A DNA stretch of 27,064 nucleotides from CAZAOY01 sp964486925 (GCA_964486925.1 CAZAOY010000034.1:1-27064); one strand, 5' to 3'; positions 7,563 to 15,420 are shown, counted from the stretch's first letter. The notes: generated by a model from the sequence alone, not told the origin. Made by a program: numbers and translations.

Positions 7563-8237
7563 TTAGTTAAGCTTAGTAATAATCCCATTTTCACGCACCA
7601 TTTGTATATAGTCGTTGTTAAGATGATGAATAATACCTTTTCCAAAGGTAATGTTGCTTGATGCTATAAAGCTGTCGTAGATAATGGTGTCAAAGAATGG
7701 TAACAGCGTTGTTTCAATTATAACAGGCAGCCTGCGCTGCATAGCACCTGCAACAGAAGAGGTTATACCCCTTACACCATACAGCCTTATCTCTTTGCTT
7801 TGGTCAAGGCTCATAAAGACAGCATATTCAGACTCGTACTTTGCAAGTACAAACTGCCCCTTTACATGATGTTTCTCCCATGATTTTAACAATGTAATCT
7901 CATCATGGGAAAGCTCTGCACCGCTGTCTAGAAATTCACCAATTAGTTCTGGTTTTGACCACAGCTTTTGTCGGATTTTAAATAGTAAAGTTTCATCATG
8001 AGGATCGGAGTAGTACATGCTAAAGTTATAATCAACAACCTTGTATCTTTGACTTACAAAGTCTAGCAATTTATACAAGGTTTCATAAAATAATTTACAC
8101 TGATCAGTAGAAAGCTTCGCTGTTTCACTCGCTTGAATATCCGCACAACACTTTTTATACTTCTTACCGCTCCCGCAAGGACAAGGTTCATATTGGTCAA
8201 AAATTTTCTTCGCTCGTTTTTCGTTTATAAAAGCCAC
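7563..8237 (-). CDS. SEC-C motif protein of unknown function
   Basis: The 224-residue product opens with a short charged helix and then a textbook SEC-C zinc-binding motif, CPCGSGKKYKKCC, at about residues 19-31. SEC-C is the metal-binding tail of SecA and also occurs in many uncharacterised proteins, often as a nucleic-acid or ribosome-contact module. The remaining 190 residues have no motif that I recognise. The start is GTG at 8237, because an in-frame TAG lies three codons upstream and no later start precedes the motif; its ribosome binding site is weak. It lies tandem with the GNAT gene on the same strand, about 50 bp apart, but a functional link is not evident. Confidence 0.7.
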   Translation of the reverse strand: MAFINEKRAKKIFDQYEPCPCGSGKKYKKCCADIQASETAKLSTDQCKLFYETLYKLLDFVSQRYKVVDYNFSMYYSDPHDETLLFKIRQKLWSKPELIGEFLDSGAELSHDEITLLKSWEKHHVKGQFVLAKYESEYAVFMSLDQSKEIRLYGVRGITSSVAGAMQRRLPVIIETTLLPFFDTIIYDSFIASSNITFGKGIIHHLNNDYIQMVRENGIITKLN

Positions 8238-8287
8238 TCCACTCTATTATTATCCACTTCTATATATATCCGACTATCTATCTTTAC

Positions 8288-8854
8288 CTATACAGTCTTT
8301 GGGGAATCCGACAAAGCCTTGTCGGAAATCTTCTTTTCATATAGATAAAACCAGTCCAGACCATACTCTCTAAGCCCGATGTCTACCTTATCCAAACGAC
8401 GGTAGCCGTTTCTTTCATATGCCTTTATCGCCACATAGTTGTCCACATACACATAGAGGTGGATGGCTTTAGCGTTTTCCTGCCTACCTTGCTGCTCTGA
8501 AAAGTTTAATATCGCCGACCCGATTCCGTTACGAAGCTGATCTGGATGAACGGCAAGTATATGGATGTATAGAATATCGCTATAGTCCGCACCGACACAG
8601 TGTGAACTATCCCTATCGGATTCTGCATTTGGATCATGGGTTAGTGCAACAGAACCTACAATCCTGCCGTCTAGCTTTGCTACATATAGCGAGTTATCCT
8701 CTAGATAGTTTAACGCTTCTCGTCGGGTTGGAAAATATCCTTTTCTCCATCCTGGATTATAGTCCTTTGTAGCTAAAAAGTCGCATATATCGTTGTAAAG
8801 TCCCTCAACCTCGTCAATGTCGCTAGGCTTTGCCTTAGTAATCTGTATCTCCAT
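8288..8854 (-). CDS. GNAT family N-acetyltransferase
   Basis: This 188-residue protein has the GNAT fold signature. A beta-strand VGSVALTHDP segment is followed by ILAVHPDQLRNGIGSAIL, the acetyl-CoA pyrophosphate-binding motif A (Q/R-xxGxG/A), then a motif B region NYVAIKAYERNGYRRL. GNATs acetylate amines on small molecules or proteins; the substrate here is unknown. The start at 8854 is favoured by AGAGAGGT upstream; an ATG 66 bp further upstream falls inside the terminator at 8896-8925. It lies downstream of the amt terminator, so it is expected to be transcribed separately from amt. Confidence 0.85.
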   Translation of the reverse strand: MEIQITKAKPSDIDEVEGLYNDICDFLATKDYNPGWRKGYFPTRREALNYLEDNSLYVAKLDGRIVGSVALTHDPNAESDRDSSHCVGADYSDILYIHILAVHPDQLRNGIGSAILNFSEQQGRQENAKAIHLYVYVDNYVAIKAYERNGYRRLDKVDIGLREYGLDWFYLYEKKISDKALSDSPKTV

Positions 8855-8895
8855 TGTAATACCTCTCTTATAAGTTGTTTTACTCATAATAACAA

Positions 8896-8925
8896 AAAAA
8901 TGTGGGTTTGTCAATCCCACATTTT
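8896..8925 (-). terminator. Intrinsic terminator of the asnA-glnN-amt operon
   Basis: AAAAATGTGGG (8896-8906) pairs with CCCACATTTTT (8915-8925), with a 7-9 nt loop. Read on the minus strand it ends in a run of T and lies 14 bp after the amt stop codon. Confidence 0.85.
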
Positions 8926-8938
8926 TGTATTTACTAAG

Positions 8939-10594
8939 TTATTCCTGATCCTGAAGCGCATCATAGCCTTCCTCGCCGGTTCTAACCTTGATAACATTTT
9001 TAGCGTCGTAGATAAAGATCTTGCCGTCCCCAATATTTCCTGTGTAGAGCGCTTCCTTGACAACGCTAACAAGCAGGTCAAGCGGTACTTTACAGATTAC
9101 AATCTCTATCTTAACCTTTGGAAGCAGGGTGGTTTCGATAGGGACACCACGGTAATATTCGCTTTTACCCTTCTGCATACCGCAACCTAGCACCTGTGTT
9201 ACCGTCATCCCTGTTATACCAATCTGGTCAAGGGCGGATTTTAGCGCTTCAAACTTGCTTTGCTTTGTGATAACCACTACCTTTGTTATCGCTGTATCCG
9301 AGCTTGAGCTGTTGGATACAGGGATTGCAACCTCTGGGGTTACGGTGGTGGCTACCGTCTGCGTGCCTATTGTTGTCGGCATAAAGTCGGCATAACTGCT
9401 TGATAACCCGTGCTCACAGCTGTCAAGTCCTGCTAGCTCCTCTGCCTTTGAAACCCTAAGTCCAACTGTCTTTTTGATTAGCATAAATACAGCAGTCATG
9501 GTGATAGATACCCAAACGATAACAGATAGCACACCAAGAGCCTGAACACCTAAAAACTTAAATCCACCGCCATACAGCACACCGCCGTCCAGTGCAAACA
9601 CCCCAACCAGCAAGGTTCCGACCGCACCGCACATACCATGAACCCCAACAGCACCCACAGGGTCATCAATCTTAAGGGTTTTCTCCACAAACTCAATCCC
9701 ATAAACCACCACAAAGGCACAGATAAGTCCGATAAAGAACGCTCCTACAGGGGAAACCAAATCGCAACCTGCCGTAATACCTACAAGCCCCGCTAAAGCG
9801 CCGTTTAGTGTCATAGAAACATCGGGTTTTTTATACCTAATCCAGGTTATCACCATTACAACAAGTGCCGCCGTTGCCGCCGCTATATTGGTGGTTACAA
9901 AGATATTCGCCGCACCGGCTATAACATCATCCCCGGTCATCGATACCGTTGAACAGGCGTTAAACCCAAACCAACAAAACCAAAGGATAAACACCCCTAA
10001 TGCTCCGAGTGTTAAGCTGTGCCCCGGGATAGCCTTCACCTTGCCGTTCTTGCCATACTTGCCGATTCTAGGTCCTAGAAGCTTAGCACCGATTAACGCC
10101 GCCACACCGCCTACCATATGTACAGCGGTAGAACCTGCAAAATCACGAAACCCTAGGGCAGCAAGCCATCCGCCGCCCCATATCCAGTGCCCCGAAACAG
10201 GGTAGACAAGCGCACTTAGTAAAACGCTGTATATTAGATACGACGAAAACTTTGTCCTCTCCGCCATCGCCCCCGAAACGATAGTTGCGGATGTAGCGCA
10301 GAATACAGTCTGGAAGATAACAAAGGCGGCGGAAGGGAAGGTACTGCTGTAATCCCCCCTTATAAATAGGTCAAGTCCGCCGATAAAAGCGCCATCCCCC
10401 GCAAACATAAGTCCAAACCCTATAAGCCAGAACACCAGTGTCCCAAGGGAAAAATCCATAAGGTTTTTCATAATAATGTTTCCTGCATTCTTTGCCCTTG
10501 TAAACCCTGTTTCTACCATGGCAAACCCCGCTTGCATAAAGAAAACAAGTGCCGCTCCAAGTAATACCCATATTGTGTCGACTGCTGAATACAT
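8939..10594 (-). CDS. amt: Ammonium channel (Amt) fused to a C-terminal PII signal domain
   Basis: This 551-residue protein joins two modules usually encoded by separate genes. Residues 1 to about 400 are an Amt/MEP/Rh ammonium channel with 11 expected membrane helices; conserved pieces include FAMVETGFTRAKN near the N-terminus and the pore histidine segments HMVGGVAALIG and GVHGMCGAVG. A Ser/Thr/Val-rich linker (about 405-435) leads to a PII (GlnB/GlnK) domain at about 436-551, with T-loop KSEYYRGVP, the strand LLPKVKIEIV, the nucleotide-binding TGNIGDGKIF and IKVRTGEEG. PII normally blocks AmtB when 2-oxoglutarate is low, so the fusion would be a self-gating transporter. It follows glnN on the same strand after an attenuator-like hairpin. 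The start is preceded by AGAGGAGGA. Confidence 0.93.
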   Translation of the reverse strand: MYSAVDTIWVLLGAALVFFMQAGFAMVETGFTRAKNAGNIIMKNLMDFSLGTLVFWLIGFGLMFAGDGAFIGGLDLFIRGDYSSTFPSAAFVIFQTVFCATSATIVSGAMAERTKFSSYLIYSVLLSALVYPVSGHWIWGGGWLAALGFRDFAGSTAVHMVGGVAALIGAKLLGPRIGKYGKNGKVKAIPGHSLTLGALGVFILWFCWFGFNACSTVSMTGDDVIAGAANIFVTTNIAAATAALVVMVITWIRYKKPDVSMTLNGALAGLVGITAGCDLVSPVGAFFIGLICAFVVVYGIEFVEKTLKIDDPVGAVGVHGMCGAVGTLLVGVFALDGGVLYGGGFKFLGVQALGVLSVIVWVSITMTAVFMLIKKTVGLRVSKAEELAGLDSCEHGLSSSYADFMPTTIGTQTVATTVTPEVAIPVSNSSSSDTAITKVVVITKQSKFEALKSALDQIGITGMTVTQVLGCGMQKGKSEYYRGVPIETTLLPKVKIEIVICKVPLDLLVSVVKEALYTGNIGDGKIFIYDAKNVIKVRTGEEGYDALQDQE

Positions 10595-10619
10595 AATAAA
10601 TCCTCCTCTATAATATATA

Positions 10620-10664
10620 TTTTAATTGGAAAGCTAAATGGTATAGCAATTGCCCCAATTAAAA
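10620..10664 (-). ncRNA. Second hairpin in the amt leader, overlapping the terminator U-tract
   Basis: TTTTAATTGG (10620-10629) and CCAATTAAAA (10655-10664) form a perfect 10-bp inverted repeat with a 25-nt loop. Read on the minus strand, its 5' arm uses the T-run that ends the preceding terminator hairpin. The two structures are therefore adjacent and may compete. It lies about 25 nt upstream of the amt start codon. Confidence 0.45.
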
Positions 10665-10731
10665 AAGACGTGTATTTTATCGCTTGTATAACAAACTAGG
10701 TCGTTATACACTGGATAAAACACACGTCTTT
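10664..10731 (-). terminator. Intrinsic terminator or attenuator between glnN and amt
   Basis: On the minus strand, an 18-bp outer stem (10731-10714 with 10681-10664, one G-U pair) encloses an 8-bp inner stem TGTATAAC/GTTATACA with a 10-nt loop. It is followed by six T residues. The left arm begins ACAAAGACGTG, matching the hairpins at 14012-14050 and 14212-14302. It sits 9 nt after the glnN stop codon and 70 nt before the amt start, so it may regulate read-through into amt. Confidence 0.8.
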
Positions 10732-10739
10732 GTGCGCTG

Positions 10740-12827
10740 TTAGTTTACGCTGTATAGAATCTCCGCATAGGTAGGTAGTGTCCAATGCTTTTTGGCTACT
10801 ATAGTTTCAAGCTCATCCACTACAAGCCGAAGCTTAGTCATACCTAAAACAATGGTGTTACGGTAGTATCTGGCTAGCTCTAGGCTGTCCTCTATGGATT
10901 TTACCTCAACGATAAAGCCTTCAAGCTCATCTAGCTGACTGTAAAGGGTGGTTGTAAGGTTTGATAACCTTGCCACTAGGCTTTGCTCAAAGTCATATCC
11001 AAGACCTGCCGCCTTTTTGGCTGAAAGCAGAGCCATTAGTTCGCTTTGGTAGCTTATACTGCTTTGTAGTATCTCCTTCTTTACGACATCTATCATTGTA
11101 AGAGCTTCGATATGGATGGTTTTGCAGTATCCCTCTAGCAGTATCTCATAGCGGGAGTGGATCTCGCTTTCGGTGAAAACACTATGCTTTGTAAAGACAT
11201 CGATGTTCTTTCGCTCTACAAATTTAGGCAGTGCCTCCACTGTGTTTTTAAGGTTTGATAACCCACGCTTTTCAGCTTCGCATACCCATTCGTCCGAATA
11301 GTTGTTACCGTTAAAGATAATCCTTTTATGCGCTTTAATGGTCTTTTGGACAAGTGCGGCAAGATCCTTCTTAAAGTCGTTACCATTCTCTAGATAGTTA
11401 GCAAACTCGTCAAGCACATCCGCTACAATTGTATTTAGCACTATATTAGGGCCCGCTATCGAGAAGGTAGAGCCTAGCATACGAAACTCAAACTTGTTGC
11501 CTGTAAAGGCAAATGGTGAGGTTCTGTTTCGGTCGGTGGTATCCTTTGGAAAGTGGGGGAGTACCGCCGCACCTATCTCCATCTGCTCCTTCTCTTTATT
11601 AGAGTATACCGCATCGGTTTCGATAGCTTCTAAAATCTCGGTAAGCTCATCCCCTAAAAACATCGATACAATTGCGGGAGGGGCTTCATTCGCTCCAAGT
11701 CTATGGTCGTTTCCTGCGTTTGCTACCGAAACTCTAAGCAGATCCTGATACTCGTCTACCGCCTTTATTACCGCAACCAAAAACAGTAAAAACTGTGCGT
11801 TTTCATACGGAGTTTCGCCAGGCTCAAGCAGATTTACCCCTGTATCGGTTGAGAGTGACCAGTTGTTATGCTTGCCGCTTCCGTTTACCCCCGCGAATGG
11901 TTTTTCGTGAAGAAGGCAGGCGAGATCGTGTTTAGTTGCAATGCTCTTCATAAGCTCCATGGTAAGCTGGTTATGGTCGGTAGCTATGTTTGTGGTGGTA
12001 AAGATTGGTGCTAGCTCATGCTGTGCTGGTGCTACCTCGTTATGCTTTGTCTTTGCCATAATCCCAAGCTTCCAAAGCTCCTCATCAAGCTCCTTCATAA
12101 ACGCCGATACTCTTGGCTTTAGGCTACCAAAATAATGGTCGTCAAGCTCTTGACCCTTTGGAGGTCTTGCCCCAAATAGGGTTCTTCCGCAGTAGAGCAG
12201 ATCAGGACGTTTTAGGTACATCTCCTTATCGATTAAAAAATACTCCTGCTCTGGGCCTACGGTAGAGTTTACCCGCTTTGCGGTGGTGTTTCCAAAAAGC
12301 TTTAGGATACGCATGGCCTGCCTGTCGATTGCTTCCATTGAGCGAAGTAGCGGGGTCTTTTTATCAAGCGCTTCGCCGCTGTAGGAGCAGAATGCGGTAG
12401 GGATACAGAGTGTGCCGTCCTTAATAAAGGCATATGAGGTTGTATCCCACACGGTATACCCTCTTGCTTCAAAGGTGGCTCTTAGTCCCCCTGACGGAAA
12501 GCTTGAGGCGTCGGGCTCGCCGCGTACAAGCTCCTTGCCCGAAAACTCCATAATTATTCCGCCGTAGTCGGAGGGGGAGATAAAGCTGTCGTGCTTCTCC
12601 GCCGTTATCCCTGTCATAGGCTGAAACCAGTGTGTAAAGTGGGTTGCCCCCTTCTCTGTCGCCCAGTCCTTCATAGCGATAGCGACAACATTCGCCACAT
12701 CAAGCTCTAGGTGTGTACCCTGTGCCATAGTTTTTTTCAGTGCCTTATAGGTGTCTTTAGGTAACTTCGCCTGCATTACAGAGTCGTTAAACACCATACT
12801 CCCGAACATATTTGGAACATCTTTCAT
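10740..12827 (-). CDS. glnN: Type III glutamine synthetase (GSIII)
   Basis: This enzyme makes glutamine from glutamate, ammonia and ATP. The 695-residue length and motifs are those of the large, dodecameric GSIII family found in Bacteroides, clostridia and cyanobacteria. Visible segments are FTHWFQPMTG near residue 80, TVGPEQEYFLID near 200, KHNEVAPAQHELAPIFTTTN near 270, the GSIII signature LHEKPFAGVNGSGKHNNWS near 320, and NRTSPFAFTGNKFEFRMLGS near 450. The ATG at 12827 follows AAGGAGAGAAAG. It lies 39 bp after asnA with no terminator between, and ahead of amt-PII. A type I enzyme is encoded separately at 19798, so the cell has two unrelated-length glutamine synthetases under different promoters. 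Confidence 0.95.
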   Translation of the reverse strand: MKDVPNMFGSMVFNDSVMQAKLPKDTYKALKKTMAQGTHLELDVANVVAIAMKDWATEKGATHFTHWFQPMTGITAEKHDSFISPSDYGGIIMEFSGKELVRGEPDASSFPSGGLRATFEARGYTVWDTTSYAFIKDGTLCIPTAFCSYSGEALDKKTPLLRSMEAIDRQAMRILKLFGNTTAKRVNSTVGPEQEYFLIDKEMYLKRPDLLYCGRTLFGARPPKGQELDDHYFGSLKPRVSAFMKELDEELWKLGIMAKTKHNEVAPAQHELAPIFTTTNIATDHNQLTMELMKSIATKHDLACLLHEKPFAGVNGSGKHNNWSLSTDTGVNLLEPGETPYENAQFLLFLVAVIKAVDEYQDLLRVSVANAGNDHRLGANEAPPAIVSMFLGDELTEILEAIETDAVYSNKEKEQMEIGAAVLPHFPKDTTDRNRTSPFAFTGNKFEFRMLGSTFSIAGPNIVLNTIVADVLDEFANYLENGNDFKKDLAALVQKTIKAHKRIIFNGNNYSDEWVCEAEKRGLSNLKNTVEALPKFVERKNIDVFTKHSVFTESEIHSRYEILLEGYCKTIHIEALTMIDVVKKEILQSSISYQSELMALLSAKKAAGLGYDFEQSLVARLSNLTTTLYSQLDELEGFIVEVKSIEDSLELARYYRNTIVLGMTKLRLVVDELETIVAKKHWTLPTYAEILYSVN

Positions 12828-12866
12828 TACTTTCTCTCCTTGTAGCTAGGTATTATCTTGCCTATT

Positions 12867-13874
12867 TTATAATAATTCAATATTCTGCTCTTTACATCCT
12901 TGTATGGTGTCGTTATCCCAGATAGATACCTGCACCTCACCGATATGCGCCTTGCCAAGCAGTAGCATACAAAGCCGTGATTGACCGATACCCCCGCCCA
13001 TTGTAAGGGGTAGCTTACCCTCTAAAAGCATTTTATGAAAGGTTAGCCCACGGCGGTTATCTGCATTAGCCTTTGTAAGCTGTTCATCAAGGGAGCTTTC
13101 GTCCACACGAATACCCATAGATGAAACCTCGAATGCGCAGGACAAAAGGTCATTCCAGAACATTATATCACCGTTTAGCGCCCAGTCATCATAGTCAGGC
13201 GCTCTGCCGTCGTGCTTCTCCCCTGATTTTAGCACATCACCAATCTGCATAATAAAGGCGGTCTTGTGCTCCTTTAGGTATTCATTCTCTCGCTCCTTTG
13301 GCGAGAGGGTAGGATAAAGATCCTCAAGCTGTTGAGTGGTGATAAACTTCACATCCCTTGAGAGTGATCCTTCTAGGGCAGGGTAGCTTTCCTTTATTCT
13401 ATCCTGGGTATCACAGATAGCATTAACGATTTTTTGAACAGTATCCTTAAGGTAATCGATGGTTCTCTGCTCACGGCTTATAACCTTCTCCCAATCCCAC
13501 TGGTCTACATAGATGGAATGTAGGTTATCCATCTCCTCGTCACGGCGGATAGCATTCATGTCGGTGTAAAGCCCCTCGCCTTCTGAGAAGCCGTATCTAT
13601 GTAGCGCCATGCGTTTCCATTTTGCAAGGGAATGAACGATCTGGGCAGTGTCCTTTGTTTCCGGGATATCAAACTCCACCGCACGTTCGATGCCGTTTAG
13701 GTCATCATTTAACCCTGTCTGTGGTAGAACAAACAAAGGGGCGGATACCCTCTTTAGGTTAAGGCTAGCGCTAAGCTTATCCTCAAATATCCTCTTTAAG
13801 CTTCCGATTGCAGTTTGGGTTTCATAAACCGATAATGTAGGCTTATACCCCACGGTTTTTGACAATTTACTCAT
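12867..13874 (-). CDS. asnA: Aspartate-ammonia ligase (asparagine synthetase A)
   Basis: AsnA forms asparagine from aspartate, ammonia and ATP through an aspartyl-AMP intermediate, using free ammonia rather than glutamine. The 335-residue length matches the family (about 330). It has the class II aminoacyl-tRNA synthetase-like fold, with ETQTAIGSLKRIFED near residue 20, HSLAKWKRMAL near 85, YTDMNAIRRDE near 105, YVDQWDWEKVI near 122 and the ATP-site GGGIGQSRLCMLLLGK near 300. ATG at 13874 follows AAAGGGAGCTGACT. It is the first gene of a minus-strand operon with glnN and amt. The long leader (about 186 nt) contains a promoter-proximal terminator, so expression is probably set by antitermination. 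Confidence 0.95.
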   Translation of the reverse strand: MSKLSKTVGYKPTLSVYETQTAIGSLKRIFEDKLSASLNLKRVSAPLFVLPQTGLNDDLNGIERAVEFDIPETKDTAQIVHSLAKWKRMALHRYGFSEGEGLYTDMNAIRRDEEMDNLHSIYVDQWDWEKVISREQRTIDYLKDTVQKIVNAICDTQDRIKESYPALEGSLSRDVKFITTQQLEDLYPTLSPKERENEYLKEHKTAFIMQIGDVLKSGEKHDGRAPDYDDWALNGDIMFWNDLLSCAFEVSSMGIRVDESSLDEQLTKANADNRRGLTFHKMLLEGKLPLTMGGGIGQSRLCMLLLGKAHIGEVQVSIWDNDTIQGCKEQNIELL

Positions 13875-13910
13875 AGTCAGCTCCCTTTCTAATACTGGGT
13901 TAAATACACT

Positions 13911-13960
13911 CTAAAAAATCGTGTAAAGCCTTTATTTTTAGGATTTGTGCGGTTTTTTAG
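13911..13960 (+). other. 20-bp wobble-rich inverted repeat inside the asnA leader
   Basis: Left arm 13911-13930 and right arm 13941-13960 are separated by 10 nt and pair at 19 of 20 positions in a plus-strand RNA, with four G-U pairs. In the minus-strand RNA those four positions become mismatches. The right arm ends in GGTTTTTTAG, like a plus-strand terminator. No plus-strand gene is seen upstream, so its role is unclear. Confidence 0.4.
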
Positions 13961-14011
13961 TAGGTGTTCTACCCATGATTAGTATAAGTATCGTAACGAC
14001 ACTTTTACAAT

Positions 14012-14050
14012 AAAAAATAAGGCGTCATGGATGTTAATCCACAACGCCTT
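14012..14050 (-). terminator. Promoter-proximal attenuator in the asnA leader
   Basis: On the minus strand, AAGGCGTTGTGGAT pairs with ATCCATGACGCCTT around a TAAC loop, a 14-bp stem with two G-U pairs that only form in the minus-strand RNA. TATTTTTT follows directly. The hairpin starts about 10 nt after the predicted transcription start and about 145 nt before the asnA start codon, so it would abort transcription unless disrupted. The sequence entering the stem is ACAAAGGCGTT, shared with the leader of the divergent operon. Confidence 0.8.
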
Positions 14051-14066
14051 TGTTGTTTATGTGAAA

Positions 14067-14095
14067 AGTATAGCACAGTATCTTTGGTTTGTCAA
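14067..14095 (-). promoter_or_regulatory. Promoter of the asnA-glnN-amt operon
   Basis: On the minus strand, TTGACA (14095-14090) and TATACT (14072-14067) are spaced by exactly 17 nt. Transcription would start near 14060. It is back to back with the glutamate synthase promoter at 14169-14197, with 73 bp of AT-rich sequence between the two -35 boxes in which I see no clear palindrome. Confidence 0.85.
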
Positions 14096-14168
14096 CCCTT
14101 TTGGTGGTAATAAATTTTTACTTATTTATGATAATTTTTATATCTTTTCTACAAAATTTTCAAACTGC

Positions 14169-14197
14169 TTGACAAAACTAAAGCTTTAGTGTATAAT
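14169..14197 (+). promoter_or_regulatory. Promoter of the split glutamate synthase operon
   Basis: A perfect consensus: TTGACA (14169-14174), 17-nt spacer, TATAAT (14192-14197). Transcription would start near 14204, eight nucleotides before the attenuator hairpin. Such a strong promoter implies that control is exerted after initiation. Confidence 0.9.
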
Positions 14198-14211
14198 TTA
14201 ATTAAGTGAAC

Positions 14212-14302
14212 AAAGGCGTTCATCAGATAATGTGGCTACGACAAACCCGAGTTTTGTTTGGGTTTTATGGTTGTCCTCTCATTATGTGATGAGCGTCTTT
14301 TT
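14212..14302 (+). terminator. Leader attenuator of the glutamate synthase operon
   Basis: AAAGGCGTTCATCA (14212-14225) pairs with TGATGAGCGTCTTT (14287-14300), including two G-U pairs. After one G-G mismatch the stem continues with ATAATG (14227-14232) and CATTAT (14280-14285). An inner hairpin forms from GACAA/TTGTC and ACCC/GGGT (14240-14275). TTTTT closes the structure at 14298-14302. It begins at about +8 and ends about 35 nt before the start codon at 14338, so it is an intrinsic terminator in the leader. Confidence 0.75.
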
Positions 14303-14337
14303 GATTTATATCAAGATGTTTAACAGGAGGATTAGAT

Positions 14338-15420
14338 ATGCTTAAAGAAGGACAGGTAAGAATCCCGTCGGGCTGTGCTATATCGGGTATCTTTGATAGA
14401 TCGGGCAAGCGCATGGATGGGGAGAGCATTATAAAATCGATAGCGGTAATGCATGACCGTTCAAACGGACTAGGCGGCGGTTTTGCCGCCTATGGGATAT
14501 ATCCCGAATACAAAGACTACTATGCGTTTCATATATTCTACGACGGCACTACCTCAAAGAAGGAGTGTGAGGAGTTTATCGAAAGGCACTTTGATATCAT
14601 TAACCTTTCAAAGATTCCAACAAGAAAGATTAAAGAGATTACAGATGAACCGCTTATCTGGAGATACTTTGTCACACCGCTACCTACAAAGCTAAATAGT
14701 AGCCAGCTTGATGAGCGCGAGTATGTGGCTAAATGTGTCTTTAAGGTTAACACCGGTATAGATGGAGCTTATATCTTCTCTAGCGGGAAGGATATGGGGG
14801 TATTTAAGGCAGTAGGTTTTCCTGAGGATGTAGGACGGTTTTACCGCCTAGAGGAGTACGAAGGCTACTGCTTTACCGCTCACGGACGTTACCCGACCAA
14901 CACCCCAGGCTGGTGGGGAGGAGCACATCCGTTTGCACTGCTTGACTATTCGGTGGTACATAACGGCGAGATATCCTCCTACGACGCAAACAGACGGGCG
15001 ATTGAGATGTACGGCTACAAATGCACACTGCAAACCGATACAGAGGTTATCACCTATATTATCGACTACCTACATCGCAAGAAGGGACTTACCTTTACTG
15101 AGATTGCCTCGGTTATCGCCGCACCATTCTGGCAGTCGATTGAGCGTATGCCAAAGGAAGAACGACAGACCTTTGAGTATCTGCGAAATGCCTTCTCTGC
15201 ACAGCTTATTACAGGGCCGTTTTCAATACTAGTCGGCTTTGAGGGCGGACTTATGGCGCTAAACGATCGTTTAAAGCTTCGTAGCATGGTTGTGGGTGAA
15301 AAGGGAGATATGGTATACATTTCAAGCGAGGAGGCGGCTATCCGCATAATTGAGCGTGACCTTGATAGGGTATGGGCGCCTAAAGGCGGGGAAGCGGTGG
15401 TTTTGACAATTAACAGTTAA
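14338..15420 (+). CDS. Glutamate synthase, glutamine amidotransferase (class II) subunit
   Basis: This 360-residue protein corresponds to the N-terminal ammonia-releasing domain of glutamate synthase, encoded here as a separate subunit. It would hydrolyse glutamine and pass ammonia to the FMN subunit encoded at 15720. The class II (Ntn) nucleophile is most likely Cys13 in RIPSGCAISGIF; other typical segments are MHDRSNGLGGGFAAYGIYPE near residue 40, FTAHGRYPTNTPGWWGGAHPF near 180, VVHNGEIS near 205 and QTDTEVITY near 235. Because Cys13 is internal and no start codon lies directly before it, a 12-residue propeptide must be removed. ATG at 14338 follows AGGAGG. It is the first gene of the operon, but an unusual 299-bp palindrome-rich gap separates it from the next. 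Confidence 0.85.
   Translation: MLKEGQVRIPSGCAISGIFDRSGKRMDGESIIKSIAVMHDRSNGLGGGFAAYGIYPEYKDYYAFHIFYDGTTSKKECEEFIERHFDIINLSKIPTRKIKEITDEPLIWRYFVTPLPTKLNSSQLDEREYVAKCVFKVNTGIDGAYIFSSGKDMGVFKAVGFPEDVGRFYRLEEYEGYCFTAHGRYPTNTPGWWGGAHPFALLDYSVVHNGEISSYDANRRAIEMYGYKCTLQTDTEVITYIIDYLHRKKGLTFTEIASVIAAPFWQSIERMPKEERQTFEYLRNAFSAQLITGPFSILVGFEGGLMALNDRLKLRSMVVGEKGDMVYISSEEAAIRIIERDLDRVWAPKGGEAVVLTINS

Noticed and set aside
13875..14060. T-box leader for asparagine upstream of asnA (GGGTAGAACACC resembles the T-box core)
   Set aside because: The core TGGNACCGCG sequence is absent, the leader is too short for the usual Stem I to antiterminator layout, and the terminator lies at the 5' end rather than just before the gene.
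14212..14302. Canonical ANTAR RNA target (two hairpins with A1/G4 hexaloops) in the glutamate synthase leader
   Set aside because: I could not find two hexaloop hairpins by eye; the nearest loop, CCCGAG between AA and TT, has G at position 4 but C at position 1. Only the attenuator and the ANTAR gene nearby are supported.
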